Source: Nocardia brevicatena NBRC 12119
GTDB taxonomy: Bacteria > Actinomycetota > Actinomycetes > Mycobacteriales > Mycobacteriaceae
Length of the DNA stretch: 64,000 nt
Assembly (NCBI RefSeq): GCF_000308495.1
Contig: NZ_BAFU01000070.1
Location: 291,015-355,014, forward strand
Direction of reading: 5' to 3'
The position numbers and the translations under genes are program-made. The notes under the pieces are model-generated. The model did no database searches. It was not told where the DNA came from and saw only the letters and a program-made list of their open reading frames with translations. Every line of letters begins with the position of its first letter. Position 1 is the first letter of the stretch. Below are positions 45,067 through 53,202 of the stretch, one piece after another.

Positions 45067-45426
45067 ATGGCGACTCTCGACATTCCGACGAAGTCCCGCA
45101 CCGGCCTCCACAGCCGACGCGCCCACCGGTCGATCCTGTCCATCCGCTCGGAAGGCTCGATCCTGTCGATCGGATCGGCGTATTCGATCCTGTCCATCGG
45201 CAGTGTCGGCTCGATCCTGTCGATCGGTTCGGTCGGATCGTTCGCCTCGGTCATCTCGTCCGGCTCGTTCGCCAGTCTCGGTTCGGCCCTGTCCGGGCTG
45301 TCACGGTGGTCGCTGCTGTCCTGGATGGGCAACCACGACTCTCCCGAGGCCCGGCCCGGTCTGCGTGTGGTCCCCGACGACGAACCCGACCTGCGCGTCG
45401 CCTCCACCTGCCATTGCCAAACCTGA
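45067..45426 (+). CDS. Ser-x-x triplet-repeat protein
   Basis: A 119-residue protein built on a 3-residue repeat: from residue 22 to 85 a serine falls at every third position, 22 in a row without a break. The best nonapeptides are SILSIGSVG (twice), SILSIGSAY and SILSIRSEG; later ones are SFASVISSG and SFASLGSAL. The two residues between serines are mostly Ile/Leu/Val/Ala and Gly. N-terminal (MATLDIPTKSRTGLHSRRAHR) and C-terminal (acidic, ending CHCQT) tails flank it. No signal peptide. The codons vary between repeats, so the pattern is kept by selection on the protein. Function unknown; it might form a solenoid or fibre. Confidence 0.75.
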   Translation: MATLDIPTKSRTGLHSRRAHRSILSIRSEGSILSIGSAYSILSIGSVGSILSIGSVGSFASVISSGSFASLGSALSGLSRWSLLSWMGNHDSPEARPGLRVVPDDEPDLRVASTCHCQT

Positions 45427-45514
45427 GGGTCGGGTCCGCTGCCGCACTACGACGTGGCGACCTCATCTCGCTCCGGGCGGTATCCGCCGGCGGGTGGCGC
45501 GATTCGCGGATTGC

Positions 45515-46240
45515 TCACCAGGCGCCGTATTCGGGAGTGAGGATATCGTTCACGTCGACTCCGACCCCGTCGACGGTGCGGCGGTCGATTTCGACCTGGT
45601 GCAGGTGGGCCGCCGGGTGGACGAAGCCCGCGGGGGTTCCCCAATTGTGCTGCCAATACCAGGAGCCCACGCCGGCGAGCCGGGCGAGTTCGATGGTCGG
45701 GGCATTGGCGTAGACGCCGGTGTTCTCCTGGCCCAGCACCGCCTGCCAGCCCTGCAGGTACGGCAGGACCAAGGTGGCGAAATCGATCGGAGTCGGATTG
45801 TCGTCGATGGAGGCGTAGATCGGCCGCCCCTCCGGACCGCCCGCGGCGCGATGTAGTCCCAGGCCGCGTTCGGCGTGCCGCTTCCCCGCCTCCTGGCCAC
45901 CTCGCCAGTCCGCCGTCGGCCCCTTGCCGTACTGATAGCAGGAGACGATCCGCAGTCCCGCCGCCCGCAGCGTCTCCACCTCGGCACGCCGCAGCGGTTT
46001 GCCCACCATCCATTCGGCACCGGGTCGTCGATCCGACACATATCGGATCACCCCGAGATGACCCGCGTTCTTGATGGCTTCCGCGGCGGGCACTCCGGCC
46101 GAGTAGTCGAGCAGGGTGCCGAGCGGCCGGGCGGCGGCACGAGGTGAGCCGACCGCCATCCCGGTGGTAGCGACCGCCGCGCCGACCGCGGCCGCCGTTG
46201 TGTATCCGAAAAGAGCACGTCGAGACAGGGCAGATGGCAT
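45515..46240 (-). CDS. Tat-exported DUF1906 glycoside-hydrolase-like protein
   Basis: A 241-residue protein. The N-terminus has a twin-arginine signal (SRRALFGYTTAAAVGAAVAT) and cleavage near AAARP. The mature domain is the Rv2525c-like DUF1906 TIM barrel: GTLLDYSAGVPAAEAIKNAG, GVIRYVSDRR, GLRIVSCYQYG, PIYASIDDNPTPIDF and VGSWYWQHNWGTP, with acidic residues at strand ends as in lysozyme-like hydrolases. Rv2525c is itself Tat-exported in M. tuberculosis. It converges on the Ser-x-x gene. Peptidoglycan or arabinogalactan may be the target. Confidence 0.87.
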   Translation of the reverse strand: MPSALSRRALFGYTTAAAVGAAVATTGMAVGSPRAAARPLGTLLDYSAGVPAAEAIKNAGHLGVIRYVSDRRPGAEWMVGKPLRRAEVETLRAAGLRIVSCYQYGKGPTADWRGGQEAGKRHAERGLGLHRAAGGPEGRPIYASIDDNPTPIDFATLVLPYLQGWQAVLGQENTGVYANAPTIELARLAGVGSWYWQHNWGTPAGFVHPAAHLHQVEIDRRTVDGVGVDVNDILTPEYGAW

Positions 46241-46285
46241 CGCAGGACTCCTTCGCGCACAATCGGACGGAATGGCAACAGCGTG

Positions 46286-46320
46286 CCCGGCGCGCCTTCC
46301 CCAAAGCGACGCGCGCCGGG
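46286..46320. terminator. Hairpin after the duplicated-domain gene
   Basis: CCCGGCGCG (46286-46294) pairs with CGCGCCGGG (46312-46320). It is 93 bases beyond the stop of the minus-strand gene and 46 bases before the DUF1906 start, so it could separate the two. Confidence 0.45.
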
Positions 46321-46412
46321 AGCCTCGAACGTGCCCTCATTCCATCACAATCACATATGGAACTCCAGGACCATCCATCACACCCGTAACTCGGAAGGTG
46401 GCGGTGTCGAGA

Positions 46413-47594
46413 TCACAGCAACCGATCGATGCGTTCGGCCACGTCGACAGTGCGCCCCGCCGGGTCCGCCAATTCCCGTTCCACGAACCGCACCACCTGG
46501 CCGACGACCTGTTTCTTGATCTTGGCCAGTACCCCGAGCGCGGCCGCCCGCAATCCGTCCGCCGCGAATTCCATATGGATATCGGCGGCCACGGGGGGCG
46601 CTGCCTCGATCACGATCCACAGCGGTGCGGCGGCACGGGCGGTGAGCACCAGCGGGATCGCCAGATCCACTCGGTAGTGGTTGGATTTGAGCACGTCGAC
46701 GGTGATGTCCAGCGACACCGGAACCAGCAGATCGAACTGGACGGCGGACGTACCGGCCGCGGGAGTCGGTAGCGCGGGCACGAGCCGTTCGCCGAGTTCC
46801 GCAGGGAGATGGACCCGTTCGGCCAGTTCCGGGGTCCCGACCTCGCCGTGCACCTCGACCTGAGCCGAGGCCCGGGGTCCGGCGCGGAACGGTCCGACTT
46901 CGATGCGGCGCCCGGAAAGCCGGTCCACCACCTCGAATACCCGCTCGCGGGTGACGATCCGCGGGAAGAACCGCCGCCCGAACTCGGCGTAGTCGATCCA
47001 GTCGAATTCGGTGCGCGCGCGGTGTTCGGATCGGACGCCCGCGACGATGGCCTCGATATCGTAGATCCGACTGCGCCGCGTCGACGGATCGGCGAGTAGC
47101 GTGTTCACCCGTTTGGCGATTTCGCGCCGCAAGCGTCCCACGATCGGGTCGAGCAGCCATTCGCTCATCGAATCCTCGGCGCGGGCGCGCAGCACCACGT
47201 TCACATCGTTCGGGCGAACCCGTGGGATGTCGATGACAACCAGCAGGGGCTCGGCGGTGCGGGCATGCAGGGTGAGACCGATGAACACACCCGTCTCCAC
47301 CCGCAGTTTCTTTCCGCCGAGCAGCACCTTCAGCGCGAGGAACGCCGGAATCCGGGTTTCGAAGACGATATCCGGGCCGTTGCGGACGACCTCGGGTCTG
47401 CCCATCTTGCCCTCGGCGACGAACCCCGCGAGCCCGGCGGGCCCCAGCGAAAACGGTCCGATCGTGATTCCACGGCCGGCGATACCGGCGATGGCGTCCT
47501 CGATCCGCCGCACCGTCACCGCGTGGGTGACGAAACGTTCACCGAACTCGGTGTAGTCGATCCAGACCGGTTCGTCTACAGCGATCGGTACCAT
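46413..47594 (-). CDS. Conserved protein with two copies of a WIDYxEFGxRF domain
   Basis: A 393-residue protein with a clear internal duplication. Repeat 1 (about residues 9-150) starts PVWIDYTEFGERFVTHAVTV and has RGITIGPFSLGPAGLAGFVA. Repeat 2 (about 200-345) starts FDWIDYAEFGRRFFPRIVTR and has RRIEVGPFRAGPRASAQVEV. Each ends in a beta-rich part (LLVVIDIPRVRPNDVNVVLR; LWIVIEAAPPVAADIHMEFA) and a long amphipathic helix. No signal peptide or membrane span. GGAG at 6-base spacing supports ATG 47594; ATG 47612 is possible. It resembles a lipid-binding or BPI/TULIP-like shape in pattern only. Function unknown. Confidence 0.75.
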   Translation of the reverse strand: MVPIAVDEPVWIDYTEFGERFVTHAVTVRRIEDAIAGIAGRGITIGPFSLGPAGLAGFVAEGKMGRPEVVRNGPDIVFETRIPAFLALKVLLGGKKLRVETGVFIGLTLHARTAEPLLVVIDIPRVRPNDVNVVLRARAEDSMSEWLLDPIVGRLRREIAKRVNTLLADPSTRRSRIYDIEAIVAGVRSEHRARTEFDWIDYAEFGRRFFPRIVTRERVFEVVDRLSGRRIEVGPFRAGPRASAQVEVHGEVGTPELAERVHLPAELGERLVPALPTPAAGTSAVQFDLLVPVSLDITVDVLKSNHYRVDLAIPLVLTARAAAPLWIVIEAAPPVAADIHMEFAADGLRAAALGVLAKIKKQVVGQVVRFVERELADPAGRTVDVAERIDRLL

Positions 47595-47754
47595 CCAGCG
47601 CTCCGAGACCATCACCTCCCACGAACTGTTCGTCACGGTACGCGACGAAGGTGACGGACCGGCACGCCCGTCCGAGCTCGTGGCCCGAGTACGCCTACAG
47701 TCGCCCGAAGCCGACGATATCGGAGGTCCCACCCCGGCCGATATGAGTGCGTAA

Positions 47755-47771
47755 TACACATATTATGTGTA
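47755..47771. promoter_or_regulatory. Perfect palindromic operator over the MarR gene promoter
   Basis: TACACATATTATGTGTA: 8-bp perfect arms around one base. TATTAT (47761-47766) inside it is a TANNNT -10 whose spacing places transcription start at the ATG at 47772. This is the expected layout for MarR autorepression. Confidence 0.65.
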
Positions 47772-48317
47772 ATGCATTATTTGGAATCCGCGGAAGACAG
47801 ACGGGATAGTGAACAGATGTCCGATTCGGGTGCTTCCCCCACGGCCACCGACAGCCCGGGCGACACGGTCGTGTCCCGGCTCTCGCTGGAGCTGACCCTG
47901 CTGTCCCGGCATTTCCCGGCCACCCGCCGCAACCCCGGTTGTCGGCTCGACCGATCGGCATTCCTGATCCTGACCCGGCTGCGTCTCGGCGCCCCGCTCA
48001 CCCTGCGCGAACTGGCCGAAGCGTTCAAACTCGACATCTCGACGATCAACCGCCAGGTGGCCGCCATGCTCGACCAGGGACTGGTCGACCGGGTTCCCGA
48101 CCCCGAAGGCGGCATAGCTCGCAAGATCCGTCCCAGCGCCAAGGGGTTGGAACTGCTGGAAGGCGATCTCGCCCAGAACCACCGCGGGCTCGAGAAGGTC
48201 GTCGCCGACTGGGCGGACGAGGATGTCGAACAGTTGAGTCGGCTGGTCGAACGCTTCAACGAATCCGTCGAGCGACTCGAGCGCAACCCGTGGCCGCGGC
48301 CCACGCGGGAGCGGTAG
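47772..48317 (+). CDS. MarR-family regulator in front of the osmoprotectant ABC operon
   Basis: A 181-residue MarR protein: VSRLSLELTLLSRHFPATRR, then the winged helix LTLRELAEAFKLDISTINRQ, VAAMLDQGLVDRVPDPEGGI (wing) and RKIRPSAKGLELLEGDL. The ATG at 47772 fits a leaderless start; ATG 47817 (MSDSGASP) would give 166 aa. It is 84 bases upstream of, and in line with, the ABC operon. MarR-type GbsR controls choline transporters in Bacillus, so a similar job here is a reasonable inference. Confidence 0.88.
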   Translation: MHYLESAEDRRDSEQMSDSGASPTATDSPGDTVVSRLSLELTLLSRHFPATRRNPGCRLDRSAFLILTRLRLGAPLTLRELAEAFKLDISTINRQVAAMLDQGLVDRVPDPEGGIARKIRPSAKGLELLEGDLAQNHRGLEKVVADWADEDVEQLSRLVERFNESVERLERNPWPRPTRER

Positions 48318-48401
48318 ACCCGGTGCACTCGCTCCCACCCGGATTCGCGCACAACCGTTCCCGCCGCCCGTACCCCGACCGAACCGGCAGGTGAGGGCAC
48401 C

Positions 48402-49052
48402 CTGGACACCCTGTGGGATTTCGTCGTCGACCGGCGCTACCAACTGCTCACCGACTCATACCTGCACATCTCGGCGGTGGTGCAATCGGTGGCGGTGGCC
48501 ACGCCGGCCGCGGTGCTGCTGGGCGTCCTCGTCCACCGCAGTCCGCTCGGCTCCGCGCTAGCCACGGCCACGGCGAGCACCATTCTCACCGTCCCGTCGT
48601 TCGCCCTGCTCGGCCTGTTGATCCCCCTGCTCGGACTCGGGGTGGCGCCGACCATCACCGTCATGGTGCTGTACGCGCTGCTGCCGATTCTGCGCAATAC
48701 CATTGTCGGGTTGACCTCCGTCGATCCCGCGGTCACCGACGCCGCCCGTGGAGTCGGAATGAGCCGGTTGCGGGTTCTCACCGCGATCGAACTCCCCCTG
48801 GCATGGCCGTCGATCCTCACCGGAATCCGCATCAGCACCCAGATGTTGATGGGCATCCTCGCCATCGCCGCCTATGCCAAAGGCCCCGGACTGGGCAATC
48901 TGATCTTCTCCGGCCTCTCCCGACTGGGCACCCCGAACGCGGTACCGCAGGCACTGACCGGCACGGTGCTCATCGTCACATTGGCTCTCCTGCTGGACGG
49001 CATCCTGGTGCTGCTGGGCCGACCGACCACCTCGAGGGGAATCCGTGGCTGA
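48402..49052 (+). CDS. Osmoprotectant ABC permease A (operon 1)
   Basis: A ProW/OpuCB-type permease with about five helices: SPLGSALATATASTILTVPS, FALLGLLIPLLGLGVAPTIT, then the EAA loop VDPAVTDAARGVGMSRLRVL and ILTGIRISTQMLMGILAIAA. The family N-terminus (LDTLWDFVVDRRYQLL) lies upstream of the first canonical start (GTG 48477), and no ATG, GTG or TTG is in frame before it. A CTG at 48402, with GGTGAGGG just upstream, would give 216 aa. Using GTG 48477 would remove part of the first helix. Ends 8 bases inside the ATPase gene. Confidence 0.85.
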   Translation: MDTLWDFVVDRRYQLLTDSYLHISAVVQSVAVATPAAVLLGVLVHRSPLGSALATATASTILTVPSFALLGLLIPLLGLGVAPTITVMVLYALLPILRNTIVGLTSVDPAVTDAARGVGMSRLRVLTAIELPLAWPSILTGIRISTQMLMGILAIAAYAKGPGLGNLIFSGLSRLGTPNAVPQALTGTVLIVTLALLLDGILVLLGRPTTSRGIRG

Positions 49053-50220
49053 CTCCGAACCCGTATCCGGTGTCGAGATCGTGCTCGACTCGGTCACCAA
49101 ACGGTATCCGGGACAAACGCAACCGGCCGTGGACGCCGTGAGCATGACCATCCCGGCCGGGGAGGTCGTGGTGTTGGTCGGCCCCTCGGGCTGCGGCAAG
49201 ACCACCACCATGCGGATGATCAACCGCCTCATCGAGCCCACCTCCGGCACCATCGGCATCGGCGGCATCGACGCCCTGTCCATCGATGCCGACGAATTGC
49301 GCCGCGGCATCGGCTATTCCATCCAACAAGCGGGCCTGTTCCCGCATATGACGGTCGGCCGAAACATCGCCACCGTGCCGAGACTGCTCGGTTGGGACCG
49401 CGACCGCATCGCGGCACGCGTCGACGAGATGCTGGAACTGGTCGGCCTGCCGCCACACGAGTTCCGGGATCGGTACCCCCGACAGCTTTCCGGCGGCCAA
49501 CAGCAGCGCGTCGGGGTGGCACGGGCGCTGGCCGCCGACCCGCCGGTGCTGTTGATGGACGAACCGTTCGGTGCCGTGGACCCCGTCACCCGCGGACTCC
49601 TGCAGGACGAGTTGATGCGCTTGCAGTCGGGGCTGCGCAAAACGATCGTCTTCGTCACCCACGACTTCAACGAGGCGGTCAAACTCGGTGACCGTATCGC
49701 GGTACTGGGCGCGCGGTCCCGGATCCGCCAATACGACACCCCCGCCGCGATCCTCGCCGACCCGGCCGACGAGACGGTCGCCGAGTTCATCGGTGCCGAT
49801 GCCTCCCTCAAACAGCTCACTCTCGCCCGGGTGGGCGATATCGAACTCGACCGCTGCCCCACCGTGACCGAGGACGCACCGGTCGAGGCCCTGCGACGCG
49901 CGCTCGACGACGCCGACCGGCTCCCGGTGCTCGTCCTGGATTCCGAGCGCCGTCCCCGGCGCTGGGTATCGGCGCCGGAAACGAGCCGTGCCGAATCCGT
50001 GCGCACCGCCGGCACACCGGTGGGCGAGCCGATATCCGACCAGGCCACCCTCCAGGACGCCTTGGAAGCGCTGTTGCGGGAGAGCACCGCCCGCGCGATC
50101 GTCACCGACACAGGCGGCCGATACACCGGTGTGGTCACCATCGATCTCCTGGTCGGGCATCTGGCACGGCAGCGCGCCGAACACGCCGACAGCCGGACCG
50201 ACGAGGGGAGAACGCCGTGA
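49045..50220 (+). CDS. Osmoprotectant ABC ATPase with CBS domains (operon 1)
   Basis: A 391-residue ProV/OpuCA protein. Walker A VGPSGCGKTTTMRMINRLI, signature LSGGQQQRVGVARALAADPP, Walker B VLLMDEPFGAVDP and the H-loop IVFVTHDFNEA. From about residue 260 there are two degenerate CBS repeats (TEDAPVEALRRALDDADRLP; SDQATLQDALEALLRES), which in relatives sense ionic strength or nucleotides. GTG start; it overlaps the previous gene by 8 bases and the next by 4. Confidence 0.93.
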   Translation: MADSEPVSGVEIVLDSVTKRYPGQTQPAVDAVSMTIPAGEVVVLVGPSGCGKTTTMRMINRLIEPTSGTIGIGGIDALSIDADELRRGIGYSIQQAGLFPHMTVGRNIATVPRLLGWDRDRIAARVDEMLELVGLPPHEFRDRYPRQLSGGQQQRVGVARALAADPPVLLMDEPFGAVDPVTRGLLQDELMRLQSGLRKTIVFVTHDFNEAVKLGDRIAVLGARSRIRQYDTPAAILADPADETVAEFIGADASLKQLTLARVGDIELDRCPTVTEDAPVEALRRALDDADRLPVLVLDSERRPRRWVSAPETSRAESVRTAGTPVGEPISDQATLQDALEALLRESTARAIVTDTGGRYTGVVTIDLLVGHLARQRAEHADSRTDEGRTP

Positions 50221-50993
50221 CAGCGTCGGGCCCGGTTCGGACCACTTCCCGGGCGGCACAACGCCATGCGGAACGGTTACGTCTGCTGCTGCAGCCGGCG
50301 TCGGCCCTCGCCCTCGCGGTAGGTGTGCTGGTGTGGGCTTTCGACCGCGATCTCACCGTCACCCAGCGGGCGAGCCTGCGCGCGGGCACTATCGCGACCG
50401 TCACCTGGCAGCATGTGCTGATCACCGCCACGGTGGTGGCCATTGTGCTGGCCGTCGCGGTCCCCCTCGGAACCCTGCTGACCCGGCCGGGATACCGCCG
50501 CCTCGCCCCGGTATTCGTCGGAGTCGCCAATATCGGCGCGGCCGCCCCGGCCATCGGCCTGATCGTGCTGTTCTATCTGGTCACCGAGACCACCGGCTTC
50601 TGGATCGGAGTGGCGCCCATCGCCTTCTATTCGCTGCTGCCGGTTCTGCGCAATACGATCCTCGGTTACCGGCAGGTGGACCCCGCACTCATCGACGCGG
50701 GCCGCGGGCAGGGCATGTCACCGGCCATGGTGCTGCGCCGGATAGAGTTCCCGCTCGCCATCCCCTACATCCTGGCCGGGCTGCGCACCTCCCTGGTGCT
50801 CGCGGTCGGCACAGCGACCCTGTCGTTCCTGGTGAGCGCGGGCGGGTTGGGCATCCTCATCGACACCGGCTACAAACTGCGCGATACCGTGACGCTGATG
50901 GTGGGCGCCGTGCTCGCCGTTGTCCTGGCACTGCTGGTGGACTGGTTGGGCGCCTTGGCCGAAGAATTCCTCGGACCCCGGGGACTGCGATGA
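50217..50993 (+). CDS. Osmoprotectant ABC permease B (operon 1)
   Basis: A 258-residue ProW/OpuCD-type permease. QHVLITATVVAIVLAVAVPL, FVGVANIGAAAPAIGLIVLF, the EAA motif VDPALIDAGRGQGMSPAMVL and AGLRTSLVLAVGTATLSFLV are family landmarks. It starts at a GTG overlapping the ATPase stop (GTGA) and its stop overlaps the lipoprotein ATG (ATGA), so all subunits are translationally coupled. Confidence 0.93.
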   Translation: MTASGPVRTTSRAAQRHAERLRLLLQPASALALAVGVLVWAFDRDLTVTQRASLRAGTIATVTWQHVLITATVVAIVLAVAVPLGTLLTRPGYRRLAPVFVGVANIGAAAPAIGLIVLFYLVTETTGFWIGVAPIAFYSLLPVLRNTILGYRQVDPALIDAGRGQGMSPAMVLRRIEFPLAIPYILAGLRTSLVLAVGTATLSFLVSAGGLGILIDTGYKLRDTVTLMVGAVLAVVLALLVDWLGALAEEFLGPRGLR

Positions 50994-51988
50994 CCGGACG
51001 GTTCCGCCTCCCCATCCGCTCGGGCGCGGTATCCGCCGTCCTCTGCGCCATTCTGGCCCTCATCGCCGGCTGCGGCCTCGAATCCGGCGGTGCCGTTCCG
51101 CTGCGGGTCGGCCCGGGCAGTATCCAACCGGTGCCGGAGCTGGCCGGCGTCCCGGTCACCGTGGGTTCCAAGGATTTCACCGAACAGAACATCCTCGGCT
51201 ACCTCATCGAGTTCGCCCTGGTCGCCGCCGGCGCCGATGTCCGCGACCTCACCGATATCCAGGGCTCCAACAGCCTGCGCGACGCGCAACTGCACGGCCA
51301 GATCGACCTCGCCTACGACTACACCGGCACCGGATGGATGAACTACCTCGGCAACGAAACCCCCGTTGCCGGTGAAATCGGCCAGTTCGAAGCCGTCCGC
51401 GACGCCGACCTGGCCGCCAACGATATGGTGTGGACGGCCATGGCCCCCATGAACAACACCTACGCCCTGGTCACCAACCGGGCCACCGCCGAAACCACCG
51501 GGGCGCGCACCCTCTCCGACTACGCCCGCCTGGTGAATTCCGACGCCGGGGCCGCGGTCACCTGCGTCGGCACCGAATTCAATGTCCGGCAGGACGGTTT
51601 TCCCGGTATGGCGAAGAAATACGGTATCGACGAAAGCGCCGTCCGCAAGAACATCGTCCAGGACGCCCTCGTCTACACCTCCGTGGCCGATGGCCGCCAA
51701 TGCCGTTTCGGTTCGGTGGCCGTCACCGACGGACGTATCCCCGCCCTCGGCCTGGTCGTCCTCGACGACGACCGAAGCTATTTCCCCAAATACAATGCGG
51801 CCCTGGTCATGCGCGCGGACTTCGCCACCGCCCATCCCCGGGTCGCCGAGGTCATGGCGCCCATCTCCGAACAGCTCACCAACACGGCCATCACCGAACT
51901 CAACCGTCAGGTCGATGTCGACGGCCGCGAGCCGGCGGAAGTGGCGCGTGACTGGATGGTGAGGCGGGGGTTCATCACCGCGCGATGA
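50990..51988 (+). CDS. Glycine betaine/choline-type substrate-binding lipoprotein (operon 1)
   Basis: A 332-residue OpuAC/OpuCC-type receptor. Signal peptide VSAVLCAILALIAGC with lipobox LIAGC. VTVGSKDFTEQNILGYLIEF is the family start of domain I; DLAYDYTGTGWMNYLGN carries the YTGTGW motif whose aromatics cage quaternary amines. It ends EVARDWMVRRGFIT. Last gene of operon 1. It is about 30-40% similar to the operon 2 receptor by eye. Ligand (betaine, choline or ectoine) not determinable. Confidence 0.92.
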   Translation: MTGRFRLPIRSGAVSAVLCAILALIAGCGLESGGAVPLRVGPGSIQPVPELAGVPVTVGSKDFTEQNILGYLIEFALVAAGADVRDLTDIQGSNSLRDAQLHGQIDLAYDYTGTGWMNYLGNETPVAGEIGQFEAVRDADLAANDMVWTAMAPMNNTYALVTNRATAETTGARTLSDYARLVNSDAGAAVTCVGTEFNVRQDGFPGMAKKYGIDESAVRKNIVQDALVYTSVADGRQCRFGSVAVTDGRIPALGLVVLDDDRSYFPKYNAALVMRADFATAHPRVAEVMAPISEQLTNTAITELNRQVDVDGREPAEVARDWMVRRGFITAR

Positions 51989-52048
51989 ACTCGCGGGTCG
52001 GCGAACCGTCGTCGGCCGGCGTTCGAAAACGCCCGGTACTGTGAACTC

Positions 52049-52630
52049 ATGATCACGCTCAAGAAGGAAGACGGCGCAGCGGATCTCGCGGGGATCACCA
52101 AGTTGAGTGTCGGAGTGAGCTGGGACCCGAGCGCGGGCACCAGCGGTGGAGCGCTCGGTTGGGCACGCCGTAAGCGCGGAGTGGACCTGGACCTGATCGC
52201 TATCCTCATGCAGGGCAGCGAGCCGGTGCGCTTCGCCGGACTCGATTCGCTCGATCCGCTGGGCAACGGCGCGGTCCTGCACACCGGTGACGAGCAGACC
52301 GGCGCCGCCTCCGGCGACGACGAAACCGTGCACGTCACCTTCGCCGACGTTCCGGGCGCCATCGACGCCATCATCTTCGTCGCCGCGGCCTTCAAGAAGG
52401 GTTCATCCTTCGACAAGGCGAACAACATCTCGTTCAAGATCTACGACGGCACCGGCGGCAGCAGTCAGCAGGTCGCCGATATCTGGCCGTCGCTGCTCGG
52501 CACCGACAATGCCAATGCCGTCGCCCGCGCGTTCCGCAACGGCGATGTCTGGCAGCTCGAGGTGCTCAACCGCAAGGGCAAGATCAAGCAGGGCGATAAG
52601 CAGGCCCTGCTGCGCTTCGCGATGGCATGA
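52049..52630 (+). CDS. TerD-family stress protein
   Basis: A 193-residue TerD protein: LTKLSVGVSWDPS-like ITKLSVGVSWDPSAGTSGGA, VDLDLIAILMQGSEPV, GLDSLDPLGNGAVLHTGDEQ and DDETVHVTFADVPGAIDAII are the calcium-binding beta-sandwich motifs, with FKIYDGTGGSSQQVADIWP at the end. TerD proteins link to tellurite resistance, phage inhibition and envelope stress. It stands alone here without the usual ter operon partners. Function in this host is unknown. Confidence 0.93.
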   Translation: MITLKKEDGAADLAGITKLSVGVSWDPSAGTSGGALGWARRKRGVDLDLIAILMQGSEPVRFAGLDSLDPLGNGAVLHTGDEQTGAASGDDETVHVTFADVPGAIDAIIFVAAAFKKGSSFDKANNISFKIYDGTGGSSQQVADIWPSLLGTDNANAVARAFRNGDVWQLEVLNRKGKIKQGDKQALLRFAMA

Positions 52631-52663
52631 AAACCGGCCGACATCCGAGCCGTCCGGGCAGTG

Positions 52664-53080
52664 TCAACTCGCCGACCAGCCCGACCAGCGCGTGATGCGG
52701 ATCGCGACCACCGGACCCGGCGGCGGCTGGGTCCGGTACACCGGATAGCGCGCGGCCAAATGTTCCACGGCCGTGCGCGCCTCATCCGCCTCGGCCAACC
52801 GCGCCGTGCCGTCGGCGCGTACCCACCACAGCCGTGCCCAGTCCTCACTGTAATGGTCGACCAGCACGGCTACATTCGGGTTCGCCGCCATGTTCTCCAG
52901 TCGCCGTAACGCGGTCGTCGACTTGGGTTTCGCGTCGACGCCGGTGTAGACGGTTTCGCCGACCGGCGCGAAGACAATGGGCACGATATGCGGGTTCCCG
53001 CTCCGGGTGACCGTCGCCAACCGCGCCACCCGCCCTCGGGCGAACCGTGCCCGCGCTTGCACCTCGCTCAGCCGCACCAC
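52664..53080 (-). CDS. PPOX-class F420-dependent oxidoreductase (TIGR03668/Rv0121-type)
   Basis: A 138-residue split-barrel protein: ARFARGRVARLATVTRSGNP, HIVPIVFAPVGETVYTGVDA, NPNVAVLVDHYSEDWARLWW and VEHLAARYPVYRTQPPPGPV match the Rv0121-type family. The second such protein in the window. It converges on terD. Probable F420 or FMN cofactor; substrate unknown. Confidence 0.9.
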   Translation of the reverse strand: MVRLSEVQARARFARGRVARLATVTRSGNPHIVPIVFAPVGETVYTGVDAKPKSTTALRRLENMAANPNVAVLVDHYSEDWARLWWVRADGTARLAEADEARTAVEHLAARYPVYRTQPPPGPVVAIRITRWSGWSAS

Positions 53081-53202
53081 ACCCTCCTACCGGATCGGCC
53101 CCACACCATGGTCGCGCATTCGAGCGGACTCATGCACCTGCCGTGCCACCACCGCGCGCCCCACCCGGGCACAGCACCCCGCAGCCGGCGACCGTCTCCC
53201 GT

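Noticed and set aside
46241-46412. Promoter-like AT stretch (AATCACATATGG) as a separate small gene
   Set aside because: No open frame of useful length; just leader of the Tat-exported gene and the end of its neighbour.
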